A stretch of DNA of 64,000 nucleotides from Asterella californica (GCA_036924285.1 JAYKYS010000004.1:24026001-24090000), one strand, 5' to 3'; numbered from the stretch's first letter, positions 24,623 through 36,802 are shown. A program made the numbers and translations. The notes: generated from the sequence alone by a model not told the origin.

Positions 24623-24635
24623 GGCTCTGATACCA
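24623..24635 (-). promoter_or_regulatory. Element 1 primer-binding site (tRNA-iMet type)
   Basis: On the minus strand TGGTATCAGAGCC, the common plant primer-binding site complementary to the 3' end of initiator tRNA-Met. It sits five bases inside the 5' LTR end, which fixes orientation and LTR border. Confidence 0.93.
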
Positions 24636-24640
24636 CTTTT

Positions 24641-25735
24641 CGCGCACCTACCGCCTTGTTGCGCCAGCGGAAGCTCTAGCTCAGTAGGTCGCAAACTTTA
24701 CACCGCTAACCTGCAAACACAATCACAAGTTAGCGTCCATGCACCACTTATCTTAGTACAGTTTGGTCCGGACCGGAGCCGGACCGTCTCCCTAACCATC
24801 AAGCTCAGCAATCCTAAGTCCCGACTTAGATCCGCCTAAGTCGGTCCCAAACATGAGCAAGTCACAAGATGACTTGGGGCGGACTTCCCATAAAGTCCAG
24901 GGTCCTAAACGGTACCTCCAGCACACCTAGCGGCCCAACCGCCCGTGATGTCCGTCTGGGTCTAGGCTCCCGAATGGTGGTCTAACCCGCCGACTCGTTC
25001 CCTAGTCTTGCCCCAGCCCTTACATCGTTCCTAAATTCAGACGTCCAAGTCTGGATCGGAACGTGCCTTGGAACTGGCCCAGCCATCACCTCATGCCCCT
25101 AGAGTCCGCCCGCCGAACCCTGGGGTCGGGTGACTCGTCCTGGCCCACCCAAGCATCGAGGCCCCCTCATATATACTTCTGGGGATCGGCGGCCCCGCCC
25201 TCCTCTTTGGTCCCTGAAAATTATACCACAACCCGATTGTGGTTCGGCCATAACTTCCAGCTCGTAGGTCAGATCGAGGAGTGTTATATATCACTGGAAA
25301 GCTCTTGACGAGACCTTTCCAATGATACCTCACTCGCCTCGAGATCTTACGTGGAGCTCCGTCCACGACCTAAAACGTCCATGGAGCTCCAACACTTAGC
25401 AGTTTTTCTGAAAACCTATGATAACCTGTGGTTCGTCTGCGTCTCGGACTCACGTCTCGGTCTCACGTCTCGGACCCACGTCTGAGACTCATGTTTCAGC
25501 CCATTCCCAGACTCGCCCCCTTAGGTCAGCGTTTGTATGGGGTCCTCTTGGGGTAGGCCCTTATGTCCTAACCCAAGGTTCCAACCTTGGTTCAGAGAAC
25601 CACTTAGGGTTCATCTGATCCCGACTTGCCGGCCAAGCCGTTAAGTCTTACTCACAGCGTTCACAACCTAGCGCAAGTCTGCTAGGGTTCTGTTGTTCGC
25701 GTCTGCGTCCGATCTTGAGAATGAGGGGCGCGACA
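24641..25735 (-). repeat. Element 1, 5' LTR
   Basis: Direct repeat of 18117-19216. On the minus strand it starts TGTCGCGCCCC. A TATATATGAG word at about 25168-25177 is a candidate TATA box for element transcription. The last base pair of the usual CA end is changed (CG here, CA in the other copy). Confidence 0.92.
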
Positions 25736-27046
25736 AATAATACATTATTGTCTCATTCCGTCATGTGAATAGGCGAAGAAGAAAAAGATACATGCGGCAT
25801 GATTTCATCTTTGGGTTAACTAATCTACCATGGATGTTAGCCAAGGAAACTTTGGGTGGTCCATAAAGATTGAGGTTTGATACGTCTTCGCAATCCTTTG
25901 TATTTATCCTCTTTTCTTTCAGAGGCACTTCCTCTTTAGGGTACCTCAGATCGATATATTCTTCTAGAATGAAGTGGAAATTATTTCAAATATGTTCTCT
26001 CCTCAACCTTTCCACGTTAGTCACAATTGCTTTTCACTTGTCGTCCGTATCTACACGAGAGCCGTTGACACATTCTTCGAACTCCAAGAATAAGAAAAAT
26101 AACAATATAGCATCTGGTTTTGTATACCATTGTCCTTTTGTCTAAGAGGAACTCGAACGATCTCCATAGTACTGCTACTTCATATCAGTCTGCAAAAGAA
26201 TCCTTGACTTTGAGAACAGTCAACACATCAGGTATGAGATACACAATGAATGAAAAAACTAACATCCCTTATTGTCTATAGGTATGGCCGTTCTCCAATA
26301 TCATCTTTGTCATCTCCAGATCACAAATCACAATCGATAGCTTTCGATTGTGAATGCAAAGAGAGCTTGTGCTTCGAACTTGAAAGTGCATGTATGTTAA
26401 TGGAACATTCTGCATTTAACGGCAAGATGGACCAAGGATAAAGACTTGATGGTCTTGATTCCTTCTTCGTAACATAGTACAAATAGTCAACATCTTTGTG
26501 CGAACTTCAACTCTTTGTCTTTTTCATTCTTTGTCTTCAAGATCTGCGAGATGTTACTATGTGTTTAGAAATAACATCATTTTCTTGATGATTTTCACAT
26601 CTTCTCTAATGTAGTTGGTCATCTCCTCAAAAGTAATTAACTTCTCTTTGTAATCTGGATCTCGTTTAAAGAAAAGAATTATGGCGATAATAGCTTTAAC
26701 TGCTATGATCTTCCATTGTCTTCAATGTCACAAAAACAACGCATCATGTTTTTTGTCACCTCTTTCGAGTGTGCATTTTCTCGGAGGTCTCTCTCATTCC
26801 ATCGGGACTCTCCTATTGCACCAATCATTAATCATTGATATCCACACGTCTGTGCTGACATCAGATGTACAACATATATATTGCACCTCTTTAATGTTGT
26901 TGGTCTTGAAAACATATCATAAATGAGTTTGAAACTCCTATAAAACTCGGTGGAAGAAAAGAAAAAATGGTGACCAACAAGAAAGTACTTGAGCCACCAC
27001 AGAGAAATCTTAAGCAACCAACAAACAAGTACGTGAAGATCCGCAC
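25736..27046. other. Region between element 1 and element 2, nothing firmly recognised
   Basis: About 1.3 kb of AT-rich sequence. Open frames are short; some weak protein-like stretches on the minus strand next to element 1 may be an older decayed transposon into which element 1 inserted, but no domain motif is clear enough to name. Confidence 0.4.
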
Positions 27047-27928
27047 TGTAATGACATATGTTACACATAGGAAGCTTATCTATTAGTCAGGTTTTTAGTT
27101 ATAACAAAGTGTGGAGAATGTTTATTTTCTGACCGAGTACTTTAAGGATGTATCAAGTTAGTCATGACTAGCTAAAGTTAGTTATGATTAAACTTAGCTG
27201 TACTTTTGGACAAAATTCAGATATTTCCTAAAGAGTGAGCACTACTATCTTGTCATCTTGTCAAAAAAGTACAAAGGAGGTGGAAAATATCCCTTCTCCT
27301 TTTGACTTGATGTTAGTGGTGGGATTAAAGTTGTGGACTTTGTGGGCATTAAAAACAATAAGAGATTTCACATGTCTCCTTTTTAGTGGGTCCTAGTGTA
27401 GAGAGGGGTGGAAATTTGAGATTCCTTGAGAATATTCTATAATCCTTCTAGAAGTTGTTGACTTTGAAAGAATAAGCCCATGTAAAAAGGTAAGAAGCCT
27501 ATATTATTAATACTTTTACCTTAAGTAATATCTTAGTAAAATCTGGTAAAAATAGTTACGACTGAGTTACCACATGGTACCAAAGTAAAAACATAGAATG
27601 TATAAATAGACGAGTAGAGAAGAGCTCATCATCATTGTTTTCAAATCGTCGTAATGACAACTTGAGCAATATAGAGAGAGAGTGATATTTTAGCATGTGA
27701 GAACTTGAGAAACGTCATTAGAATGGATAATTTTTGTTGTTGAGTTTATAGATATGTGAATGATTGAACTTAGCATTTTTCTCTTCAAGTATATGGTGTG
27801 CTTCCATCAAAGTCATCATAGGTGACCCCTAAGTGAGATACAAGTCCGACATGCTACAGATTCATCATGACTATCATGGAGGTTGAGAGATGGGGGTAGT
27901 TGTTCGATAAGACTGTAGAGGATTTACA
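27047..27928 (+). repeat. Element 2, 5' LTR
   Basis: Direct repeat of 34839-35682 with many substitutions. It starts TGTAATGACA and ends TTTACA. Confidence 0.88.
27601..27608 (+). promoter_or_regulatory. TATA box in element 2 5' LTR
   Basis: TATAAATA, conserved at the equivalent place (35386-35393) in the 3' LTR, and followed by the most conserved part of the LTR, as expected for the promoter at the U3/R border. Confidence 0.7.
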
Positions 27929-28189
27929 TTTTGATTTTGTTGCCAAGACCTCATCTGATTGTTGAAAAATGTTTAGAGTTCAATTCTATATTCGACAGAA
28001 GGAGCTCATGCGAGAGCACATGGAGAGAACATTGGGAGGAGCTAACACGATGTTAGTCACTTTATAACCTTTCGTGTATCTCGTAGTAATCTTTGACATG
28101 TTCGAGTTCATTCTCTATATCTTGTTCACTTAGTAAGAGTTGAGGGAAGTTGAAAGTGGATGCAACAAGAGTTGTAGAGAAAAAGGGAG

Positions 28190-28930
28190 AGAGAAGTTAT
28201 AAGAAGAGAAAAATTCGTGAGTTTAGAAATTCAACTCTCTGGAAATTGTGTATAGTTGCTGTAAGATTTTTTGTATTTTTTTCCTGTGACACTTTCGAGT
28301 ATTCTAGATTGGCTGATAAGCTATCTAAGACAACAGAAATCATAGGAGTAGGTGATATAGAGAGGGAGATATAAATTTTCAAAGTTGAGGGGGTTTATTC
28401 ACGAGAATTTAAGAATTCTGCTCTCTCGAAAATTTGTACAATCATTGTCAGATTTTTTGTGATTTTTATTTTTGTGAGAAATTCCAGTATTTTAGCTTGG
28501 ATGACAAGTTATATTGAAAAATAGAAATCATGGGAAGCTGAGGTCTAGAGAGAGAGATATAAATTTTCAGAGTTGAAGGGGTTTATTCGTGAAAGTTTAG
28601 ACATTCTGCTCTCTGAAAATTCTATACAGTCGCTGTCATCTTTTCTCTATTTTTATTTCTCTGTGAAAAATTCCAGGATTGTAGCTTGTCTAATAAGTTA
28701 TTATAAACAAAAATCATGAGAATATGATGCTTGGAGAGACACAGAATGTTTCAAAGTGGAGGGGGTTGACAATTATTAGTGAAGCAAAAATATAAAAACT
28801 TTAGTTCTTTGGAAATTTTTACAGTCAGCACCATTTCTTTTGATTAGGGAAGTTTTTGTTGAAACTTCATGAGTTTGTAGTTTCGAGGTTGAGATACTAG
28901 AAGCCACAAAAATCTTGGAGAGATCTCTTA
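28190..28930 (+). repeat. Tandem repeat of about 187 bp, nearly four copies
   Basis: Copies begin at an ATTC(G/A)(T/C)GAG-like word at about 28212, 28397, 28585 and 28774, giving periods of 185-189 bp. Each contains a TCTCTnGAAA word, a CAGTCGCTGTCA-like word and a GAGAGAGATATAAATTTTC-like join. It lies in the leader between the 5' LTR and the first reading frames of element 2. Confidence 0.75.
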
Positions 28931-29007
28931 CCGACTAAGAGATATACGTTTCGACATACAAAGAGATCTTTAAGATATTTCATGAGGAATCCATTTCGGT
29001 TACCGAG

Positions 29008-29289
29008 GTGGAAGAAGAGACTTTTGGGAGTTCGAATGGAGACGGAGAACCAAAGTTAAGTATAGATAAGTTGCGAATACACATCTATAGCACTTGGGGT
29101 GCTCTCTCTGCTCTATATCAAGAAGCTCTTGAAACCATTGGTGCAGATGTGAAGAAGGTTGAGTTGAAAGTATCATTCACTGTGGAGATCACGAATGCTC
29201 CTGGTGAAGTAGAGTTGGACGTGGAGTTTAAGATGTTTGCTGTGATTAGTACAGACAATGATCATGAGAATATTATCTTAGATAGTTAA
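29008..29289 (+). CDS. Small intact frame in element 2 leader, function unknown
   Basis: 93 codons beginning at a GTG, open until TAA at 29287-29289. The predicted product is acidic, with a helical-looking segment followed by regular beta-like alternation (KKVELKVSFTVEI, GEVELDVEFKMFAVI). I do not recognise a family. It is notable because the frames around it are full of stops. It may be the C-terminal part of an N-terminal extension of the element's gag frame rather than a free protein; no ATG supports a free start. Confidence 0.35.
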   Translation: MEEETFGSSNGDGEPKLSIDKLRIHIYSTWGALSALYQEALETIGADVKKVELKVSFTVEITNAPGEVELDVEFKMFAVISTDNDHENIILDS

Positions 29290-29412
29290 TTTTAGATTTG
29301 ATTTTATTTCGTGTATAATATGTATAGTACATGATTTCCAATATAAAACTCGAAAGAGTTAAGAAAGTGATGTAGAATTATTTTCCTCAAAGATATTTTG
29401 TCCACTTAATGA

Positions 29413-30650
29413 TTGAGAAGGCGTAACAACATGAGTGGAAGTTCAAAAGATTGGAAAGTTAGACTTAGAAATCTTCCTCAAGGTTTAAATTTCATAGTAA
29501 GTGTCGGAGAGAGCTCGAGAGAGATTATCGTTGAGTGTGAGAACACTAGTACAAAATCTCAAGTAGAATCTCTGAGGAGAAGAGTAGAAACCGACTTGTG
29601 ATGTTATTTCTATAGAGGAGTGAGACATAAAGTAGTGAATTGTCCAACTAGGATTAGAGCGGAGAGAGCAAAAGGAAAGCGGGAGTTTACTGATTTAAGT
29701 ATTCGAGTGGGTCCATTTTCACCAGCGTCAATTCATCTTCTAGGAGAGGATCCTTGTCCAAATTGAAGAGTGTGTGATATATCAAGAGGACACAAGTTTG
29801 TAGATGTGGTCGCTTTACTTACGTCAGTAGTCGAGAAGTTGGACGAGACACAGAGAGTTGAGACGGAGAAGTTGTTGATTTCAAAAGAAGACTCGGTTGA
29901 GTTGTGATGGAGTTTGTCATCCGGATAGTGGAGAAGAGCGATGATGCGACTCAGACTCATGATTACCTTGGGTGAAGAAATGACGCACGACGTGTTGTTA
30001 CAACCGTTTTCTTTTACTTTATCTATGGTAGATTATTCTCGAATGAAATTGGTGATGTTCATACTCTTTTAGCGAGTGTTATTGCACCAAGATTAGAAAA
30101 GTAGAAAGAGTAGTTACAAGATGAGGAAGCTACCAATGTTTCATGTGAAGGACAATGAAGATGTAGAGTCGTTTGTTCGAGACTTCAAAAGATGCTGCAT
30201 AGGAAAAAACGTGAGAAGGAAAGAAGAATGGGTGTTGTTACTGCTAGAGTTTTTAGAAGATTTTGCTTTTACGTGGTATGAAGACTGAGTGAAGAACAAG
30301 ACACCTGGTGGAGTTGAAGACACATGAAAGACTTTGAGTAACGCACTCATCGAAAAGTTTCTTCCATAATAGAGTTATGAGAAGCTCATGATGGAGCTCA
30401 CTCATTTGAAGCAACGGGACGATGAGAAAGTTCGGCAGTGTGCCGAAAAGGTGGATAAGTTGGACCGTCTTAAGAAAGAGTGGAGACAATGTCGAGCTAA
30501 CAATGGCAAGGATTGGAGCAGTGCTGATCAAGAATTTGGTGGGAGAGTTGAGGTCTTCAATTCGAACCCAAGTGAGGTACGAGAAGTCAGCAACCAAAGC
30601 GGAGACCGTCAGGATTGAGACAAATATGAAAGATAGTTTGGATGAAAGAG
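29413..30650 (+). pseudogene. Element 2 gag remnant
   Basis: Broken gag-like region. A degenerate zinc knuckle can be read just after 29600 (CYFYRGVRHKVVNCP, second Cys changed to Tyr). From 30121 a retrotransposon gag core is visible (LPMFHVKDNEDVESFVRDFKR, FLEDFAFTWYED), cut by TGA at about 30285 and further stops, then a helical segment around 30388-30618. The order knuckle before gag core is unusual. No intact product is possible. Confidence 0.7.
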
Positions 30651-31461
30651 ATATCATCCAACCTCATCATGCCGCTTTGGTGTCGACTCCGACTCTAGGT
30701 GTAACCACAACAATAGCATCTGCACCATCACAATTGATGATCGCTTCAATGTCAACTCCTACTCCAACTCCTACCCAATGCCGTTTGTCCCTACAAAATG
30801 GAGGAACAAAGAGGAGGAGGTCAAAGAGGTTACGACAACAATCCCGACCAAGAAAAGCAACCAAGGTAACTTTAGAGGAATCACATGTTGAACGTGTGGA
30901 GTATCTCATTTCCAACAAAATTTTCTGAACAACGAATGCTAAAATTGTCAGAATGAATGTTGGTGGAAGAAATCCATCACAAACACGAGACAAGAGAGTA
31001 ACTACTATCAATGTAATACGAGATCCCATCTATGAGAAGGGATAGAGTTTGAATTCTTCTCATGCATCGGTGGAGCTTTTAGCTCAAGAAAGAAAACAAA
31101 CTCGATTTTCTGACGAACCGGTTTTCATGGAGGAGTATCAAATAGAAGTACTCGCTCGAGTACTATTTCGAGTACACCAAGGGAGCCAAGAAGAAAGTTA
31201 GGGATGACGGATTTCATCATTTCATCTTCTCAAGCGAGATATGATGTGGCTGAAGATGTAGGTGCTCAAAATACCAACATCACGGTTGGGCAACTGATTG
31301 CGCTCAACCCCTCGTTTAAGAAGGGAACTCAGAGGAGGACTTAGTTCTAAGAGAAGCAAGAAGAAGAAACCCAAGAGAAAGACATCAAAATCTGTGGGAG
31401 TTGACGTGGTGGATGTGCATGCTTCAGAAGTATGCACTAGACTTCAAAGATTGAAGTCTGA

Positions 31462-31722
31462 TTGAATGGTCACTACGTCTCTAACGTATTGGTGGATAGA
31501 GGGTCAGCTATAAATGTCATATCGGAGAGGTTGACGAAGAAGTTGGAGATGGAACCAACTTGCCCGGCTAGCATTATTGTAGGAATGGCTAACAAGCAAC
31601 GAGTAAGACCTCTTGGTGTGTTAGAGAAGGTGGTTGTGTCTGTGATGAAAGTTCAAACATTGATGTCTTTTCAATTACTAAATGACTTTAGTTATGATTT
31701 GTTTCAAGTAGGCCCTGGTTGA
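31462..31722 (+). pseudogene. Element 2 aspartic protease remnant
   Basis: 87-codon open stretch with VLVDRGSAINVISE, the retropepsin-like active-site block in which the usual DSG has become DRG, followed by the expected IIVGMANKQRVRPLG flap-region pattern. Inactive by the loss of the active-site Ser. Confidence 0.75.
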
Positions 31723-32329
31723 GAGTTGTACGAACCACAGATAAGTGACACAAGAGCTATTTACGGATTAGGCCTAGAGATCACAAAGTGAGAATACCTC
31801 TCTCGGGTGTTAGAATTGTGAATTTTGACTCCTATAGACCCACTAGTGACTACTAAGAATCTGATACGGAAGATGATTGGAGTGTCTCATAGTAGACACG
31901 TGAGATTCTTATGATCAAGAATCCTCTTCTGATGACGAAAGATTTGGTCGAGATGAATCATTACATCAGCTTAGTGTTATTGACTTGTTGCTTCGATCAG
32001 CAATGAAGAAAGATCATGACAAAGAAAAGTTGAGTGGTGTAGAGATTGTGAGAGCACTCTCTACCTTGAAGTTTGATATCAATGTCACTCAAGATGAGAA
32101 AAGTAGATTCCTAGATATATTTCATAAATATATTGATATGTTTGCTTTCCGTTACAAGGATTTGAAGGAGGTGACTCTAGAGACTCATCAAATCGCAATG
32201 GAGGAAAACGCAAGACTAGTTCGACAGAAGCAGAGAAAGATCAATTCTACAACGATAATGATGATCAAAGAGGAGATAGACAAGTTGAAGGAGGCAAGTT
32301 TCATCTACGAGATGGAGAACTAAGAATGA

Positions 32330-32770
32330 GTTTCACCCATTGTGATTGTCAAGAGGAAGAATGGTAAGTTGCGAGTGTGCATAGACTATAAGAAGTTGAA
32401 TGCACTTACCAAAAAGGATGATTATCCTCTACCATTTATAGATGAGATTTTGGAGGAAGTTGCTGATCATTAGTGGCACAGCTTTGGTGATGGTTATAGT
32501 GGGTATAACCAGATCAAGATAGCACGGGAGTACCAGCAGTTGACTACATTCACTACTCCATGGAGTACATTTGCATTTCGAGTGATGTCATTTGGATTGT
32601 GTAATGCTCCTGTCACATTTTAGAGATTCATGAACAAGGTGTTTCAACCATTCATAGCGAAGTTTGTCCATGATTTCATTGACAATTTGTGTGTGCACGA
32701 AAGAAAGGAGGACCACTTTGATCATGTGATCAAAGTTTGCAGTGAAGCGAGCAAGCCAACGCTTCTCTAA
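32330..32770 (+). pseudogene. Element 2 reverse transcriptase remnant
   Basis: RT blocks in frame with stops between them: [59 protein letters not shown], and a catalytic box reading FIDN instead of F(L/I)DD. Two or more in-frame stops. A typical Ty3/gypsy RT, dead. Confidence 0.85.
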
Positions 32771-33064
32771 ATCCATAGAAGTGCATCTTTGGTTGCGAAG
32801 AAGATCTACTGTTGAGACACATCATTTCCAAGAATAGGATTGCGGTAGATCATGAGAATATGAAGACGATTGTGGATCTTCTATTTACGATCAACTTGAC
32901 AAAGTTGAGATAGTTTCTTGGCATGGTTGGATATTATCATAAGGTTTTTTTTCCTTCTCAAACAAAGCAATAGTGTTGACTATATACGTGAAGAAAGGAG
33001 TTGATTTTGACTTAATAGTGCATGCTCAAAGGCAAAAGAGTCATTAGAAGAGCTGAAAAAGACA

Positions 33065-33576
33065 TTGGTTATAACTCTTATACTTGCTAAACCTGAGTGG
33101 AATAAAACATTTATTTTGTATATGGATGCCTCCAATGTAGCGATCGGATGTACATTAAGTCAGTTAAATGAAGATGAGCATGATCATCCTTTAGCTTATG
33201 CTAGTAGGCAAATGATATCCGCTGAGAAGAATTACTCTGTGACGGAACAAGAAGGATTAGTCGTGATTTTTTATTGAATAAATTTCGACACTACTTGCTA
33301 GGAGGGAAATTTTCCATAGTCACAAATCACAAGACTTTAAAGTATATTTTTAATAAGCCTAATGCCGAAGGTCGTATTGCTCGTTGGAAGATCCTTCTAA
33401 CAGAGTATGATTATGTGATCAAAAATAGACTAAAGAAAAAGCATGCAGATGCTGATCTTTTGTCGAAGGCTTATGATGATGAGAGAGAAGAATCATTTGA
33501 TGATTCATTTTCAGATGAGCAAGTGATGACCATCTCAAGCATTGAAGAGGTACCTGACGAGTACAAGAAAATTTGA
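33065..33576 (+). pseudogene. Element 2 RNase H remnant
   Basis: Two adjacent open stretches with LYMDASNVAIGCTLSQL, YASRQMISAEKNYSVTEQE, then after a stop KFRHYLLGGKFSIVTNHKTLKYIF and a DADLLSKA end block. This is the standard Ty3/gypsy RNase H followed by the connector to integrase. Confidence 0.85.
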
Positions 33577-33649
33577 GTTTCCTTACAGATGGCTCTTTTC
33601 CAGAAGATATGCATACACGAGAACGTATTATGTTGATCAAGAGATGTAA

Positions 33650-34320
33650 ACTTTACACCATGGCGGAGGGAATTTTGTTTCATCAAGGAGCAGATGGATT
33701 ACTAAGGAGAGCAGTTGGTCAGAAATAAGCTTTCAAGCTAATGCACGAGTTTCACGACGACATTGTTTGCGGAGGTCACTTTGCTGGTAAGAAAATAGCA
33801 TTCAAGATTTTGGTTGGAGAGGTATTTTCAAGGAGTGTTTAGACTATTGCAAAACTTGTGACGTATGACATTTGCTCTAAAGTCTACTAGAACACCTCCG
33901 TTAAGATCAATTCCACTGTTAGGACCGTTTGAGAAGTAAGTATTGACTTTGTAGGTCCTCTTAATAAGACACCTAGAGACAATAGATATATTGTAGTCAC
34001 CATTGACTACTGTACCAAGTGGATAGAGGCTATACATTTGAGGAAGACTAATGAAACGAAAGTGGGTAGATTCCTACGAGAGAGGATCATCACAATAGAG
34101 TTGGTCTCAAATAGAGGAGGAGAGTTTGTAGAGAGCATGACTACTCCTATGTTGCAACACTTTTCTATCAAACCACGAGTAACGACGTCATACAAATCAA
34201 ATGCTAATGGTCTTGCGGAGAAGATCAATCTTACACTTTGTATGATGCTCGTCAAAGATGTTGGTGTTGAGACTGCGAAACATATTTGGAATAAGAGACT
34301 ACATATCATCTTATGAGAGT
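33650..34320 (+). pseudogene. Element 2 integrase remnant
   Basis: Recognisable pieces: HEFHDDIVCGGHFAGKK (zinc-finger His part), SIDFVGPL with first catalytic Asp, YCTKWIEA, LVSNRGGEFV where the second catalytic Asp is Asn, and SNANGLAEK with the catalytic Glu. Several in-frame stops. Confidence 0.85.
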
Positions 34321-34838
34321 ATCGAATGACAACAAAGACTTCTAATGGTATTCTCCATTTCGATTTGTTTATGGAGTGGAGTCCAAATTGCCGATCCAAT
34401 TCGAATTGGATATTTTTCAAACTATTCAACAAAAGTTGAAGAGGTCGAGGAGAGAAGACGTCGTCGGATCAAGAAAAGAGTAACTCATGGAGTTGGAAGA
34501 GATCTAGCGGTAGCAATGATCCGGATGGAACAAACTCAACCGTATCAAAAGAAGAGTTACGACAAACGATTGAGCAAGAGAGAGATACAACTTTTTCAAG
34601 TCAGAGATTGAGTAATGTTATATGATGCTATCATATTCAAGAGGTTCAGGAATAAGTTTTTTCTTAGATATTTTGGTCTTTTTGTGGTAGATAAAGTGTG
34701 GAGCAATTCACATATGACCTTCAAGAGCTCGGAGGAAGGAGATTGGATCGGATAAATCATAACAAGTTAAGGTTGTTTCATCAATGAAAGTTCTCTCTTC
34801 ACTCCGAGGACGGAGTAAAAAATTAGTCCGGGGTAAAA

Positions 34839-35682
34839 TGTAAAGACCTATGTTACACATATGAAGTTTGTCTATTATAAAGTTTTTAGTTATAACTAAG
34901 TGTGGAGAATGTTTATTTTTTGACCAAGTGCTTTAAGGATGTATCAAGTTAGTCATGATTAGCTAAAGTTAGTTATGGTTAAACTTTGATGTACTTTTGG
35001 ATATAATTCAGATATTTTTTAAAGAGTGAGCACTATTATCTTGTCTAAAAGATACAAAAGAGGTGGAAAATATCCATTATCTCATTTTTGACTTGACATT
35101 ATTGGTGGGATTAAAGTTGTAGACTTTGTGGACATTAAAAACAAGAAGAGATTCCACATGTCTCTTTTTTAGTGGGTCCTAGTGTAGAGAGGATGGAAAT
35201 TCGAGATTCCTTGAGAATATTCTAAAATCCTTCTACAAGTTGTTGACTTTGAAGAAATAAGCCCATGTGAAAAGGTAAGAAGCCCATGTGATTAATGCTT
35301 TTACCTTAAGTAATATCTTAGTAAAATCCGTTAAAAATAGTTACGATTGAGTAACCAAAGGGTACTAAAGTAAAAACCTATAATGTATAAATAGAGGAGT
35401 AAAGAAGATCTCATCATTCTTGTGTTCAGAGAGAATGATATTTTAGCATGGGAGAACTTGAGAGACGTCGTTAGAATAGATAATTATAGTTGATGAGTTT
35501 ATGGATGTGTGAATGAGTGAACTTAGCATTTTTCTGTTCAAGTTCATGGTGTGCTTCCATCAAAATCATCAGAGGTGACCTCTCAGTAAGAAACAGATCT
35601 GGCATGTTTTAGATTCATCGATGAGTATCGTGGAGGTTGAGGGATGGGGGTAGTTGTTCGATAGGACCGCGGAGAGTTTACA
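34839..35682 (+). repeat. Element 2, 3' LTR
   Basis: Starts TGTAAAGACC after a GGGGTAAAA purine tract and ends TTTACA. It carries the same TATAAATA at 35386-35393. Confidence 0.88.
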
Positions 35683-35739
35683 GCACAAAGTTAAGTTACA
35701 TTCGAACAAGTACATGAGGACACGTGTAGAGTTAAGTGG

Positions 35740-36350
35740 CAATCGAGCAAATACGTGAATGATGAAGGGCCAGCGAGTCCTCATGCATAATAGGTGAAAG
35801 GTTGACAAACCTTCACATAAAATAGGTGATGGACCGACAAGCCTTCGTGCATAATAGATTAAAGGTCGGTGAATCCTCACACATAATAGATGGACGACCG
35901 ACGAATCCTCGTGAAAAATAGATGGAGGACCAACAAGCGCTCGCACAGAATATGTAAAGGGACGGTGATCCAGCACTCGAGTCCTCACGCAAAATAGGTG
36001 AAAGACATGCGAGCCAGCATGTGAGTCCTCGTGCATAATATGTGAATGACCTACAAGTCAATACACGAGCCTTCGCATAGAAAGGTGAAAGACATATGAC
36101 CAAGTATATGAGTCCTCACGTAGAATAGATGAAGAGTCCGTGAGCAAGTACGCGAGCTTTCACACAGAATAGCTGAAGGACTGACGAGCAAATATGCGAG
36201 GGCTGGCAAGCTAACACTAGAGCTCACGTGCAGAATATGTGAAAGGTCTTCAAGTAAGTACACGATCCCACACACAAATAGGTGAAAGACCTTCAAGCAA
36301 GTATGCGAGCCCTCGCACGGAAGAGGTGAACGAGTCCTCCCACACAAACT
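35740..36350 (+). repeat. Degenerate tandem satellite, left block
   Basis: About fourteen imperfect units, spaced roughly 30-46 bp, built on the words GAGTCCTCGCGCA, (A)ATAGGTGAAAG and AAGCAAGTA. The CGAG-CTCG core also recurs in the block at 46850-48810, beyond element 3. Confidence 0.75.
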
Positions 36351-36412
36351 AAAACTTGAGCTCGGATGCGAGTTAAAAGAGATAGAGGAAAGAAGTATTA
36401 CCTCGTATTCCT

Positions 36413-36520
36413 TTGTCGTGCTCACACACATCGCTACACAACATACATCGCTGACAAAGGAACACCACATATACACATAACACATGGACGATGTCATACA
36501 CATACACGAGTGTACCACAA
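36413..36520 (+). repeat. 107-bp flanking repeat, copy A
   Basis: About 107 bp ending in GTGTACCACAA, immediately before the element 3 LTR. It matches 36803-36910 with a few changes and a small indel. Its ends TTCCTTTGTC and GACAAAGGAA can pair as a hairpin stem. Confidence 0.75.
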
Positions 36521-36801
36521 TGATAACAAGATATGTACTACTCCACCTGCCAACAGACACTAGACAATCACTACAGTCGAGTCAAATCCAGTTTGTGCTC
36601 GCAGAGAATCCAGATCTCACTCTCAAGACTACCCACCATAGTCAGGAGCTTGAAGGCTCAACTTGAAGAACTGAGGTCTCCAAGCCCCACCTGCGAAGTA
36701 TATCCCTTGTGGGCACTCTCACCAACTTGCCCTAACGGTCTTACCGGGGTCCGCCACTTCGCACTCGGTCAACCTAGCCGAGTCACCAAACTGACGTGAC
36801 A
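36521..36801 (-). repeat. Element 3, 3' LTR (281 bp)
   Basis: Plus-strand ends TGATAACAAG and TGACGTGACA; direct repeat of 46071-46353. It is flanked on both sides by copies of a 107-bp repeat. Confidence 0.85.
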
Positions 36802-36802
36802 G

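Larger units (their letters stand above)
18117..25735 (-). mobile_element. Element 1: Ty3/gypsy chromovirus-type LTR retrotransposon, nearly complete
   Basis: Full-length element read on the minus strand: 5' LTR (24641-25735), tRNA-iMet-type primer-binding site, gag, one protease-RT-RNase H-integrase frame, chromodomain, polypurine tract, 3' LTR (18117-19216). The two LTRs differ at about two dozen positions plus two short indels, roughly 2%, so it is the youngest element in the window. It is inactive: an in-frame TAG early in gag, an 11-bp tandem duplication that shifts the gag/pol frame, an in-frame TAA before the chromodomain, and an integrase catalytic Asp changed to Asn. No clean target-site duplication is visible: the five bases on the left are TATTT and on the right AATAA. 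Confidence 0.93.
27047..35682 (+). mobile_element. Element 2: decayed full-length Ty3/gypsy LTR retrotransposon
   Basis: LTRs at 27047-27928 and 34839-35682 start TGTAAxGACC and end TTTACA; the second follows a short purine tract (GGGGTAAAA). Flanking bases are GCAC on both sides (27043-27046 and 35683-35686), a probable target-site duplication. The interior holds, in order, a leader with tandem repeats, a zinc-knuckle/gag region, protease, RT, RNase H and integrase remnants, all broken by stops and frameshifts. Key residues are lost in protease (DSG to DRG), RT (FIDD to FIDN) and integrase (SDRG to SNRG). LTR divergence is much higher than in elements 1 and 3, so this is an old insertion. 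Confidence 0.9.

Noticed and set aside
35740..36350. A CRISPR-like look of regularly spaced short repeats
   Set aside because: Units are degenerate, spacers are themselves repetitive, spacing varies, and the genome is eukaryotic. It is a satellite.
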